The notes beneath the pieces were generated by a model that saw only the letters and a program-made list of their open reading frames with translations, did no database searches and was not told where the DNA came from. From Pseudeuparius sepicola (lineage: Eukaryota; Arthropoda; Insecta; Coleoptera; Anthribidae), in assembly GCA_963920635.1 (NCBI GenBank), contig OY987298.1, positions 129,713,735 through 129,777,734 of the forward strand: a stretch of 64,000 bases of DNA, written 5' to 3'. This document shows, in pieces, positions 48,801-57,169 of this stretch (position 1 is its first letter; each line of letters begins with the position of its first letter). Position numbers and translations under genes: made by a program.

Positions 48801-51465
48801 ATAATCAGAAATAACGGAGCTACAGAGATCTGAAGAAATAGCAAAAAGTCACTTTTTTCAAAATATCTAGTGAGCCGTGAACTTTTTTAAAAATCCAAAA
48901 GGGGCATTAGATTGAGCATTCAAAACTGCAATTCTTTCCCCATTTAACCTTTGTTCTAGCTCTGCTAGTTTCCGAGATCCCCATAGTAGGCATCGAAAAA
49001 AACTCACCCTGTATATCTAGGTTTATTGGGAAAGGTGAAAATGCAGGATATTATGCTATTATTTTGTTGACTTAATAAGTACCTACATATGCATTTTATT
49101 TCATCCGATTAAAAGGGGACATTTCTGGATGTTTCGCCATCATGTGCAGTTTTTTCGAAAACAGTCGTTTACCCTGGCGATTACCGGACTAATTTCTTGT
49201 AATGACTACTTAGGTGCCTATTGATCTCTAAAACTTTCTTATGGATTACTTTTTTGAAAAGAAGGAACAATTGCGGTAAAATCCACAAATAACTGTTGGT
49301 GAAGGTTCCCGAGATGTCCCTTTTGAATTGTACCAAAATCGGTACATAATATCTCTTTACTGACTGCCACATGTGTAAAAATAATAAGCTTATTAGGCAA
49401 CTAGTGGCAGCGTAAGAGGGTTCACTATGCTTAAATGGAATGAATAAATTAATAATCCTGTCGAGGGTCCTGAATAGTGTTACCAATGATCTGTATACTG
49501 TTAACAACAGCATTATTTTGTACTAAATTGAAGGGAAAATGTAATAGTTTAAGTTTATTCAGATTTGGAGCATAATCAATATTTTTGCCTCTACAAAGCA
49601 AAAACCTCCCTCTCTAGCTAAGCCAAGTCCTAATGCGCACCTTTCTCCACTATTTCACAGAAGTATAGCTGTTCAGAAACGAGTTCTACAACTAAACTAG
49701 GTAGGCCGTAGGACTCCTTGTCTAAGAATAATTTATTGCCCAATCAAAAACTGATTGATTTCAGCTGGAATTTGCAGAAGGTAACTCACAGATGGGGCAC
49801 AGGTGTGCTTTATTCATTTCATGATTAATCGATGCCTAGGTAGAAATCGTATCAGAAATTGCTGTTTTGTATTTATTTGTTAATACACAGATACAGAAGA
49901 GGTTATTATATATAGGGTGTTTAAGACTCAATGTACAGCACGTGCGTGGTGATTCAACATTTTGACCCATAAAATGGCTTTTTTCGATCTGTAGCGAGTA
50001 ACACGCATAATTTTAAACTTTTGGTCAATAGAAATTTTAATCTAAGTAATTACTCACATTTTGAGACAAAAATTATTTAAAAATATTTATCCCAATGGAT
50101 GTCATTAGCATTTTCGCAAAAAGCCTAATGACTGCCATTGTGATAAATATTTTTAAATAATTTTTGTCTCAAAATGTGAGTAATTACTTAGATTAAAATT
50201 TGTATTGACCAAAAATTTAAAATTATGCGTGTTGCTTGCTAATACAGATCGAAAAAAGCCATTTTATGGGTCAAAATGTTGTATCACCACGTACCTGCTG
50301 TACATTGAGTCTTAACTATGAAATGATATACAAAAATTGCTCTTGGCTGTAAATAATTAATATTTTTTATTCAATGCATACTTTAAATTATAATGTTGGA
50401 TGGAACAAGGAACAAAGTCAACGATCCCAAGAAGAAAATTTCATAAAAAGCGGTTTTTATGTTCGAGTTTTTTTAATAATTTCATATTCCAGGAGTTCAA
50501 CTTTATCTCCGGTTAAAGTTTGTGTAGGGGTCAAAGACTCACCCCGTATAATGTTGATTGAGAACATGCAGAAACGTGCGGTATTGTACGGTATTAAGTT
50601 AAGCACGGATTTGCACCGATAAACCTAAATGTAAATACTGTATTAATGGTTTGTTTATTGTTTAGATATTGCTTTAGGTTTTATTGTGGATTTATGGTCC
50701 ATAACGTGCGCGTAAACAAACACAATGGGATGGGTTATAAGCTTATAAAGCTTAACAATAAAAAATGTCGTTAAGAGTCTCGTACAATATTTCGGATCAA
50801 AGAAGATCCACAGTATAAATGGAGACTTAAACTTAAACAATGTAAAGATTTGAAGTAACCATAAATAGTAGTTATTGCACAATTTCTGGATCATATCATG
50901 TTTATTATTAAATGATTACGTTAGATAATTTTGATTTGTGGCAAAGCAACGACACCCTTTGTTGTGTCATTTTGGCTTCTCTGTAATGTTTCTCCGTTCT
51001 TCCTGAATCATCAATGCACAAAGAATATTGTTAAGATAAATGGCCGCCAATCAGTGTGTTTGTGTTTCCTTTGTCAGTTCTTCTCTTGTTTATTTTGAGG
51101 AGACATCAACCTACCTTTATGTTTTGGTTTGGTTTAGCCGTATGCTAGGTGGCACAGCTGAGGTGTATCTCACCGCCACGTCCCTATTATTAATGCTTAA
51201 TACAGATAGCTACCGTTTTCAGTTTGAATAAATTGTTGGTGAATATTATTTACGTTTATATTTTAAGATTACTTTTGCGTTTGTGACAATATACTGTCCA
51301 CTTCGTAGGGCTCGAGTCAGAGAGGGATGTCGAACGCAGCCCGCACCAAATCGGAACGGGAAAGGGACAGGGAGAGGAAGATCGGCCATCGGCGTGTCGG
51401 AGTCGGTGGAGAAATCACCTACAAGAAGATACAGACGACGCAGATCATGGGTTCCATACAGCTTG
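33740..51465 (+). CDS. PIP5K: Type I PIP5K, 5' part (3 exons seen, 3' end outside)
   Basis: Type I phosphatidylinositol-4-phosphate 5-kinases make PI(4,5)P2 at membranes, controlling actin, endocytosis and signalling. The exon 51309-51465 has the family string KIGHRRVGVGGEITYKKIQT and then TQIMGSIQLG, the start of the conserved region before the kinase core. Two upstream exons, 33740-33860 (ATG, MASGDTLETIEVLASNLALN) and 36731-36774, join to it in phase (1 then 0) and supply a plausible variable N-terminus of 54 residues. The join to exon 3 is inference. The intron between 36774 and 51309 is 14.5 kb and holds the gag-only LTR element and several palindromes. No further kinase exon was found between 51466 and 64000, so the catalytic part should lie to the right. 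Confidence 0.7.
33861..36201. repeat. PIP5K intron 1 with a 1.75-kb inverted-repeat element
   Basis: 34152-34320 and 35765-35905 are diverged reverse complements (GGAAGCCTGGTGG / CCACCGGGCTTCC outermost; a TTCATTGTTCTGACGTCA block inside). They bound an element of about 1754 bp without recognisable genes. Inside, 35088-35125 has the inverted pair CAAAGTTTACAGAATA / TTCTGTAAACTTTG. Confidence 0.65.
36202..36392. mobile_element. MITE family 1, copy 2 (inverted)
   Basis: This is a ~191-bp relative of 3632-3808. It begins GTTGACTGACATATTGATAA and ends AAATACGTCAGTCAAC. The interior is in the opposite orientation to copy 1 (CCGGACACAAAATACAA... rather than TTGTATTTTGTCTCCGG). Confidence 0.75.
36463..36608. 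repeat. ~21-bp tandem repeat
   Basis: About seven degenerate units of the type GTACTGCAGAGTCCTGCACA run in tandem. They are flanked by a 10-bp inverted repeat, GTGAGGGGTC (36423-36432) and GACCCCTCAC (36640-36649). It lies 120 bp before the small second exon of the rightward gene. Confidence 0.85.
36731..36774 (+). CDS. Second coding exon, probably PIP5K
   Basis: This 44-bp exon follows TATTGTTTTTGCAG and ends GAT|GTAAGT. Two bases complete an aspartate codon, then KDNVSVLNRSTIQD follows. It ends in phase 0, which fits the exon at 51309. Confidence 0.6.
37220..37792 (+). repeat. Left LTR
   Basis: It runs from TGTAACGAGGTTACC to AGTACCTTACA. It contains GC-rich direct motifs (GCCGCCGA) and, near its end, an AT-rich tract followed by GTTAATTGTTATTCGG. 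Confidence 0.93.
37796..37815 (+). other. Putative primer-binding site
   Basis: TTGGCGACACCGAGCAGGGA begins four bases after the left LTR. The TGGCGAC start resembles tRNA-primed sites in gypsy-type insect elements. The tRNA was not identified. Confidence 0.55.
38266..40128 (+). CDS. gag: Retrotransposon Gag with zinc knuckle
   Basis: The structural capsid/nucleocapsid protein of an LTR retrotransposon, which packages element RNA. From the first in-frame ATG (38266) it has 620 codons and no disruptions; the frame is open further upstream but without ATG. Residues about 115-270 match the retrotransposon Gag capsid-like domain: WNVCFNVRNDPIEFLETLEE, LLQGAASLWYRN, then a DFVDKFRLYYFPG block. 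Residues 290-405 are Pro/Ser-rich. A CCHC knuckle is C406, C409, H414, C419. A second one at C427, C430, C440 has threonine 435 where histidine is expected. The C-terminal tail is strongly basic and ends RTRKKK. Antisense frames here are shadows. The group is probably Ty3/gypsy-like, but without pol this is not certain. Confidence 0.9.
   Translation: MPPDQTNREFSEIFPSFPNFPTGRVTYQTRAFRGWATDCTYYRGPNCYRFRDITMHNLKQTFIPITATEQSVPTFTDRNSGPVGWVYRRNEDLDNQTVTNHPTAMTTPKIDVTRWNVCFNVRNDPIEFLETLEEMCEIEHLCCDQLLPHLHFLLQGAASLWYRNIRHTCTTWKDFVDKFRLYYFPGNYEEDLLSQISFRRQCPGESAVHYFIELQTLMRRHGKLTPEEQVTWLYRNLLPEYQLYIRPSDLIDYGSLLSAARGYEAIKEDESRRFVSSPTDNGLPRTPRRHNSAIPNQPLSSVYCTASRSSAFTPTQVPPMTAVSPKPISRPPTMLSSLSVPKPAAISVLSPPTVQEHTPRVVPMPPVPLISQPVPQASTVQPCCTPTDDITYAGICNIAQPSSTLCWRCGQTGHFRDKCTTVPKLPCSKCGTLATLAMKCPCLTPMSKLQGSENRREPSDAQSTTTSEAHSEAVCPSPEPRAPNHLTVTTRPEPTEGTEKAQPSVLEKLTRKLPTLTDFTETESRKLCPLQPACTETLVKSPYSATAQPKEANKPPTPVTRRCLPRLFCSIGKLVRRKPIYRSKPRQTVPKSVGRISDAVNRIVPRVITFHRKHRTRKKK
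40154..40165 (+). other. Polypurine tract
   Basis: AGTAAGGGGGGAA lies directly before the right LTR, the expected site of plus-strand DNA priming. Confidence 0.85.
40166..40738 (+). repeat. Right LTR
   Basis: It has the same length as the left LTR. It differs visibly at TTCTTTATC (left TTCTTCATC) and GATAGATGGC (left GATAGATAGC). Confidence 0.93.
40743..42639. other. AT-rich PIP5K intron
   Basis: No gene, RNA or clear element was recognised. The short inverse-like segments near 42240-42310 and 42480-42570 (AAAAGCTTGTTTTTAAA-type) may be another diverged inverted repeat. Confidence 0.4.
42640..43190. repeat. ~120-bp tandem array
   Basis: About 4.5 units have CCATCT anchors at 42671, 42791, 42912, 43036 and 43159, giving spacings of 120-124 bp. 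Each unit carries (T/C)CGCCATCTTGG-GCGGCCGCCATATT followed by TGATGTCAC. Later units are more alike than the first two, which suggests growth from the right. Confidence 0.9.
43223..44457. mobile_element. 1.23-kb palindromic element
   Basis: The outer arms (43223-43400 and 44285-44457) and inner arms (43400-43690 and 44080-44285) are reverse complements. The right end is AAACACCCTG-TA; the left end is degenerate. The inner arms are shared with 17311-18113. The unpaired centre holds the fragment at 43800-43960. Confidence 0.75.
43790..43960 (-). pseudogene. Possible mariner-like transposase C-terminal scrap
   Basis: The minus-strand frame contains ESRQETHRKCIILDGDFVEK, similar to the end of mariner-type transposases (HKCIxxxGDYxEK). 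It is too short for a firm call. Confidence 0.4.
44458..47489. repeat. PIP5K intron, half-elements
   Basis: 44458-44485 is a CATA simple repeat joining two element ends. A TACAGGGTGATTC end starts at 44487, and the block GAAATTTGGCACTGCTATG at 44668 recurs at 46023. 45180-45535 is an arm related to 420-840 and 59990-61500. Nothing was recognised in 46230-47480. Confidence 0.6.
47490..49011. mobile_element. 1.52-kb long-TIR mariner-like element, deleted
   Basis: Terminal inverted repeats of about 575 bp (47490-48065 and 48428-49011) start CAGGGTGAGTTTTTTCGATG. TA flanks both sides. Only ~360 bp separate the arms, and that centre encodes the last third of a transposase. This ties the palindromes to a transposase source. 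Confidence 0.88.
48067..48391 (+). pseudogene. DD41D mariner-like transposase, C-terminal fragment
   Basis: The frame reads HDGAPPHNYLPVRNYL, then NSWIGRNRP and SPDLSVLDFVVWG. That gives two catalytic aspartates with 41 residues between. After one frameshift near 48231 it continues ELRAAVLEPIASIDRRSLRK to a GGLFEHLF end. The N-terminal DNA-binding half and the first catalytic aspartate are gone. Confidence 0.85.
49012..49913. other. AT-rich PIP5K intron
   Basis: No feature was recognised. A minus-strand open frame at 49181-49513 has no family resemblance. Confidence 0.4.
49914..50315. mobile_element. ~400-bp palindromic MITE
   Basis: Arms of about 185 bp (TTAAGACTCAATGTACAGCA at the left, its inverse at the right) surround a short centre near 50110. 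The left edge reads TATAGGGTGT. Confidence 0.8.
50316..51308. other. PIP5K intron before exon 3
   Basis: 50480-50552 is a single end related to 19158-19505 (GACTCACCCCGTATA). Nothing else was recognised. Confidence 0.45.
51309..51465 (+). CDS. PIP5K: PIP5K exon with conserved KIGHRRVG block
   Basis: The acceptor is GTCCACTTCGTAG. The 52 codons plus one base read GSSQRGMSNAARTKSERERD, RERKIGHRRVGVGGEITYKK and IQTTQIMGSIQL, then G|GTACGT. This is the near-invariant lead-in of animal type I PIP5Ks. The longer open frame at 51283-51486 is a different, meaningless frame. Confidence 0.9.
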
Positions 51466-52318
51466 GTACGTATAGACTTCCACTAGGCAGAGTAGCCGCG
51501 GGGTAGCGGGTAGAGAGGAAGAATACACAAAAAACGTTTGAATACGGTCTCAAATAGGTAACAGCAGCGGAATTCTAAGGTGCTAATAAGGTGGAAACAC
51601 AGAAATATAGGAGGTAGAATAGCCCGCCAATTTAGCGCCCCATTTTCAAATCACCAAGTATAATACGTAGGTACATCTCCTCATTTTTCTCAAATATGAA
51701 AAGCTCTCTTCAGTGGCGTAACTACGAAAGAGTTGGCCCGTGTTCAAAATTGCAGGTCGTCCCCCTGACCCTTGATTCTTTTTCACTTTTTAACAGTGGT
51801 TTGAGCGTTCGCAAAAAAATATTCAAGCGAGCAAAAAGTAAACATCCTAAATATATACAAAAATATATTGAAACAAAAACACAAAAAGCAAAGGTAGGTG
51901 ACAAAGGCATTTTATCTCAAATTTAACATTTTATATTTTGAGGCACATCACGGTGAAAACTTTTTTCGAGAATTTTATTAACAAAAATCTTAAAAAATTA
52001 CAAGTTATATCAGGCTGATTGAAATAAAATTTTGAATGTGATCATAATTTTTAATTCTAAAAAGCGTTTATCTTCAAAATTTTTCTGTTATGTAGGTACT
52101 TAATTAGATTCTTTATTAACCCAAAATGTTAAATTTCAGAAAATGTCGAAAGCAAAGTAGGCCTTTAATTTTCAAAATTGGTTTTTAATACAACAATTAT
52201 TCCTATTTAACTTTTAATAGAAAAGGCTTTTTAGTTACATGGGAAATAAATAAATCATCACTACAGAATCTGTAAGAATAAAAATAAGTAATAATTCATT
52301 TCACATGCAATAATGGTA
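51466..52318. other. Intron after the PIP5K exon
   Basis: A CAGTGGCGTAACTACG string at 51713 looks like one end of a hAT-type MITE. No second end was found. No kinase exon was seen. Confidence 0.4.
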
Positions 52319-53755
52319 CAGGGTGGCCCATCCAAGCGGAAAAAGTGTGCTACGTGGAGACACGTTAACATAAAATCGTCATTCAAAAAATGAGATTGTA
52401 GTAAAAATTAAGGGGAATTCGAGGGTGTATCCTAATTTTGTATACGGGGGTCGGTAAAAAAGTTATCGCGAAAAAACATTTTTCACAAAATAAAAAAAAT
52501 TTTTTTTACCTACACATCCATTAGAGAACCTTTAAGTAGTATTCCCGAATATTCAGTTTTTTTAATATAACTTCCGGTTATAGCGGAAATGAAAGTGGTT
52601 TTCTCTATTTTACAACTTACACATTTCTCCAACCGTTTCCGAGATATTTATCAGAGAAGCTCCATCAAACTAGATACATTTTCTCATGGTCGGTGTCTGA
52701 TGTTCGATCTGAGTAGGCCAAACAATAAAACCAAATTTATGACAAATCAAGTCAGCCATGATAATAAAACTGACAAGCGAGTAGGCTGAATGTTAAAGTG
52801 GCTATAACCATTCAACTGCATTCAACTTAATTAAAAATCTCGTGGAAATTATGAAACATTTATTATTTTTACTACTGTCATATTTATTATAACAACAACA
52901 ATATGATTAGTTATTAACAATTGTCAGTTTTATTATCATGGCTGACTTGATTTGTCATAAATTCGGTTTTATTGTTTGGCCTACTCAGATCGAACATCAG
53001 ACACCGACCATGAGACCATAGGCGTCCTCCTTTTACAGTTTTAAGTGATCTCAAATCGATTCCGAATCACTTTGAGATCACATCAGCTGACATCGACTGT
53101 TCCTTTTACAAATGTTCAGTCGATTATGAAGCGATCAGTTTACGCAGAAAATCAATTTTTATGTCATTTGTGTTGGTTTTGAGTGTTTCTGGGGTTAAGG
53201 TGGTGAAAATATTGAAAAAAGTCATTCAAGGGTTAGATTATAGATAACGTGGTCATACACTGTTCCATTTTCCAATAAAAAATCATTTCACTATCAGATC
53301 ACTTCATGTTCATTTCACTTCAAATTCACTTGTGCAAAAAGTCAAAAGGAGGACAACTAATGTATCTAGTTTGATGGAGCTTCTCTGATAAATATCTCGG
53401 AAACGGTTGGAGACAAATAGGTCAAATTATATATCGTTGGATTCAGAATTAAAAAAGGAATCCTGTGATGGTTAAGAGAAATGTGTAAGTTGTAAAATGG
53501 AGAAAACCACTTTCATTTCCGCTATAACCGGAAGTTATATTAAAAAACTGAATATTCGGGAATACTACTTAAAGGTTCTCTAATGGATGTGTAGGTAAAA
53601 AAATATATTTTTTTTATTTTGCAAAAAATGTTTTTTCGCGATAACTTTTTTACCGACCCCCGTATACAAAATTAGGGTACACCCTCGAATTCCCCTTAAT
53701 TTTTACTACAACCTCTCCACGTAGCACACTTTTTCCGCTTGGATGGGCCACCCTG
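52319..53755. mobile_element. 1.44-kb palindromic element with a nested MITE
   Basis: The ends CAGGGTGGCCCATCCAAGCG / CGCTTGGATGGGCCACCCTG have TA on each side. The left arm is 52319-52776. The right arm, 52922-53755, is interrupted by a ~340-bp insert. The subterminal motif ACTTCCGGTTATAGCGGAA resembles that in 23813-25085. Confidence 0.85.
53022..53357. mobile_element. Nested ~336-bp MITE
   Basis: The imperfect ends GTCCTCCTTTTAC and GTCAAAAGGAGGAC lie inside the right arm of the palindrome. The left arm (52650-52690) shows the uninterrupted sequence, so the insertion came after the palindrome formed. It has no coding capacity. Confidence 0.7.
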
Positions 53756-54494
53756 TACCTATGTACTCAAATTATTTGTATTTTAATATCTAATTAATAT
53801 TTTATTATATTTTTAATTAAAATACCTAATTTTAACGTGTTTTGTCTTTATTTAGAAACAAACCTGTTGAAAATTAAAAACATCCGTTAAAACAACCTTG
53901 ATAACGACGGTAAATGAGTATAAGGGGCGTAACAGGAAATTGTCAGTTCCCGTGTTAGACTTCAGGCAGAGAATATTGTTCTCTGCTTCAGGTTTGGCCG
54001 GAAGTGGAAATCACCTAGTCAGATTGTTGAGACACTATATATTTTGTTTTTTTTTAAGTTTCTTTTGTTATCTCTAAAAACGAGTCTAAAAATTACCTAC
54101 CAAGCAGCAAATTTCCATTTTCTGATAAATTTCCTCAAATATGATAAATTTTATCGTAAATGGGAAAACAAAACGATTCTAAAAAAAACAACAAAATATA
54201 CAGTGTGTCTCAAAAAATCTGACAAAGTGATGACCGCTTTTGGTTCAACAGGAAATGACGATTTTCTGTTACTCTTACTCCCTGTTACTGACTACTGGGC
54301 GCGTCTACGGTGTCCCCGCAGATCCAGGGCAATTCAAAATCGTTTAGGCTTATTTCTGAACGGATTTTGATGTTTTTTCACTCGATTTGAAATAAAAGTC
54401 TCTTAAGGCAAGCAGTGGCGGATTAAGAAGTTTGCCGGCCCTAGGCCTTTCAATAATTGCCGCCCGAAACTTGGTAATGATAATATAATATATA
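53756..54494. other. Intron, partial hAT-like end
   Basis: CAGTGGCGGATTAAGAAG at 54414 begins a hAT-type MITE or element end. It is cut off 80 bp later by the mariner-like element. No exon is seen. Confidence 0.45.
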
Positions 54495-56434
54495 CAGTGT
54501 GACCCATTTGTTTTGGGGTCAGTCTGTAAAAAGTGTATCAATCGTGCGATTTGGCTGATTTTTTTTTTAAATTGTAGAGCTCGATGAACTGCACATTTTG
54601 AACAAAAATTGCCTGGTTCGCATAAAATCCAAAGCCTACTATGACCGTTTTTATGAGCAAAATTTTAAGAAACCATATTAGCGTTTTTTTTTTTAAAAAA
54701 TCTGTGTGCGCCAATGGATTGAGCACCCCTCGAAATGGGTATGTACAAAATTTCATCAAAATATTTCAAGTAATAACGATTTTGTAGAAAAATTAAAAAT
54801 GCAGCCAAGGTACGTCTTTATTTTCAAAAATTCAAAGTTGGCCATGGAAAATAATTGAATTGTTTACTTTTATTAAGTGTCAAACTGTCTAAATTGAGTT
54901 CAGAAATTGTTTGTGCTCAATACAATTAATTATCATAATTATGGAATATTTAAGCATAAGAGACAAAATAGAAATTGTTCGACTCGTGGGCGACAACGAG
55001 CGCTCGGCAGCAGAAGCTGCGGCCGAATTTAACAATAGACACCCAGGTAGATCAGTGAGTCGAAGTACTGTACAACGTATAAACAATATTTTTGATGAAA
55101 CTGGATCGATTTCTAAAAATTTATTAAAAACTAGGCAAAATGGACGCCGTGGACTTGTTGAAAATAACAATCAAATTCTGCAATACTTTAGTGACAATCC
55201 TCGAAATAGTGTTCGAACGGCTAGTTTAGACCTTCATATACCCAGAGAGAGTATAAGGAGATGTTTGAGACAAAACAAAATAAAACCGTTTAAGCCAAAA
55301 TTTTTGCACACCCTGGAACCAGGAGATGAGTAGAGAAGATTAGAATTTTGCTATTGGCTGCAAGGTGAATATCTCCATAATGGCAACTTTTTAAATGACA
55401 TTTTATTCACCGACGAAGCCACGTTTACTACAAATGGTGTAGTATCAAGTCAAAACTGCCGTCACTGGTCAGCTGAAAATCCAGAGTTTATAATAAATGC
55501 AAGGAGACAATATTCACAAAAAATTAACGTTTGGTGTGGAATACTACGCGACAGAATAATTGGCCCATTTTTCTTTGAAGGGAATTTGAATGCGGCTGGC
55601 TTCTTGAATTTTCTAGAAATTGAATTTAGAAATGCTTTAGATGAGTTACCATTAAGATACCGTTTAAATTTAAAGTTACAGTTAGATGGCAGTCCTATTC
55701 ATAATGCTCGTTTAATCAGAAACTGGCTAGATAATAATTTTGAAAACTGTTGGATAGGGCGAAATAGTCCTTTCTGTGAGTGGCCACCGAGATCTCCGGA
55801 CTTAACTCCTTTAGATTTTTTTCTTTGGGGTACACTTAAGCAAAATGTTTATAAGTCAAGACCCCATAATTTACAAGAACTGCAAGCTAGGATAAACCGT
55901 AGTTGTGAGGAAATTACTCCACAGCAAATACGAAATGTAATTTTGAATGTACGCAAGAGGAACGACAAATGCATTGTAGAAAATGGAGGCTTGGTAGAAG
56001 TTACAAAAATTTTATAATTTTAATTGTTTTTATGTTTTGTGTTTATAAGCATAAGGTTGTATTATTACAATTCAATTATTTTCCATGGCCAACTTTGAAT
56101 TTTTGAAAATAAAGACGTACCTTGGCTGCATTTTTAATTTTTCTACAAAATCGTTATTACTTGAAATATTTTGATGAAATTTTGTACATACCCATTTCGA
56201 GGGGTGCTCAATCCATTGGCGCACACAGATTTTTTCAAAAAAAAACGCTAATATGGTTTCTTAAAATTTTGCTCATAAAAACGGTCATAGTAGGCTTTGG
56301 ATTTTATGCGAACCAGGCAATTTTTGTTCAAAATGTGCAGTTCATCGAGCTCTACAATTTAAAAAAAAAATCAGCCAAATCGCACGATTGATACACTTTT
56401 TACAGACTGACCCCAAAACAAATGGGTCACACTG
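54495..56434 (+). mobile_element. 1.94-kb long-TIR mariner-like transposon
   Basis: Terminal inverted repeats of ~368 bp (54495-54863 and 56067-56434) begin CAGTGTGACCCATTTG. They are flanked by TA (54493-54494, 56435-56436). The arms carry mirrored open frames that are not genes. One transposase gene lies between the arms. Confidence 0.93.
54941..56017 (+). pseudogene. Mariner-like transposase, one in-frame stop
   Basis: The frame opens MEYLSIRDKIEIVRLVGDNE and is a single reading frame of 358 codons plus the final stop. It is broken only by TAG at 55331-55333 (codon 131). A helix-turn-helix region (residues 5-60) is followed by a second one (residues 85-120). Catalytic aspartates are D158 (FTDEAT), D249 (LDGSPIHNAR) and D292 (SPDLTPLDFFLWG), with 42 residues between the last two. 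That is close to the DD41D insect mariner-like group. The gene is otherwise full length and unshifted, so loss of function looks recent. Confidence 0.9.
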
Positions 56435-56477
56435 TATATATTATACTAATATAATACCCAAAAATATACAGAATATA

Positions 56478-57070
56478 CAGGATTATTTTTTTAGGACTAT
56501 CTTCGCGATTTCTCGCTTATTTTGCGCCCTACAAAAAAAAGTAAGAAACAAAAGTGTGGAAATTATGGACAGCTAAGTGGTGCTGCAAAAAATCGGCATC
56601 CATGGCCAACTTGTCGCGCAATATAAAAAAAAAACAACTCAAATTGAGCAAAACTATTAATAGCCGTGAAATGTTTATTTTAAGAGACAGAGGAAAACTT
56701 TTATATTGAAAATTGATGGCACTGAGAAGCTTTATCAATAAAAGTGCTCAGATAGTTTCAGCAAATTACACAGGGTCTTAGGCTCTCTTGAGGCCATGAA
56801 AATATTTGTCGATTTGAAGTTTTTTTAGTACAGCGCGAAAAGTTGGGCATGCAGGCCAATTCTTTTTTAACGTCGCCTGACTAACAAAATTGTCATATTT
56901 TGTCTTCTTACGTACTTTCTGTGCGGCCCAACAAGAGAAAATCGCCTAATAAGAAATATACAAAAAAAAATTCATAGCCTCAAGAAAGCCGAAGACCCTG
57001 TGTAATTTTCTGAAACTATCCGAGTACACAGTTTCTTCTTAGCTTCTTAGTGCCATCAATTTTCAATATG
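56478..57070. repeat. Foldback repeat related to 13400-14290
   Basis: 56510-56680 matches 13420-13570. The block around ATTACACAGGGTCTTAGG (56763) is mirrored by GAAGACCCTGTGTAAT at 56990. CTTTTATATTGAAAATTGAT (56698) is mirrored near 57060. Confidence 0.65.
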
Positions 57071-57072
57071 AG

Positions 57073-57163
57073 CAAAGGCTGTGTGACATGCGCGTTCCAT
57101 TTCCACTGTGCGCACTTCATACTGTGCACAATGAAATGAAACTCGCATGTCACACAGCCTTTG
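57073..57163. repeat. Short hairpin, ~20-bp arms
   Basis: CAAAGGCTGTGTGACATGCG and CGCATGTCACACAGCCTTTG are exact inverses around a ~50-base centre with further pairing (TGTGCGCACTTCA / CTGTGCACA). Confidence 0.85.
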
Positions 57164-57169
57164 CTGTCA

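Noticed and set aside
51283..51486. 67-codon Arg-rich frame
   Set aside because: It overlaps the PIP5K exon in a different frame. The PIP5K frame carries the conserved sequence.
56122..56391. 89-codon frame with a hydrophobic stretch, mirrored at 54538-54759
   Set aside because: The same peptide is read from both inverted terminal repeats of the mariner-like element, so it reflects the repeat and not a gene.
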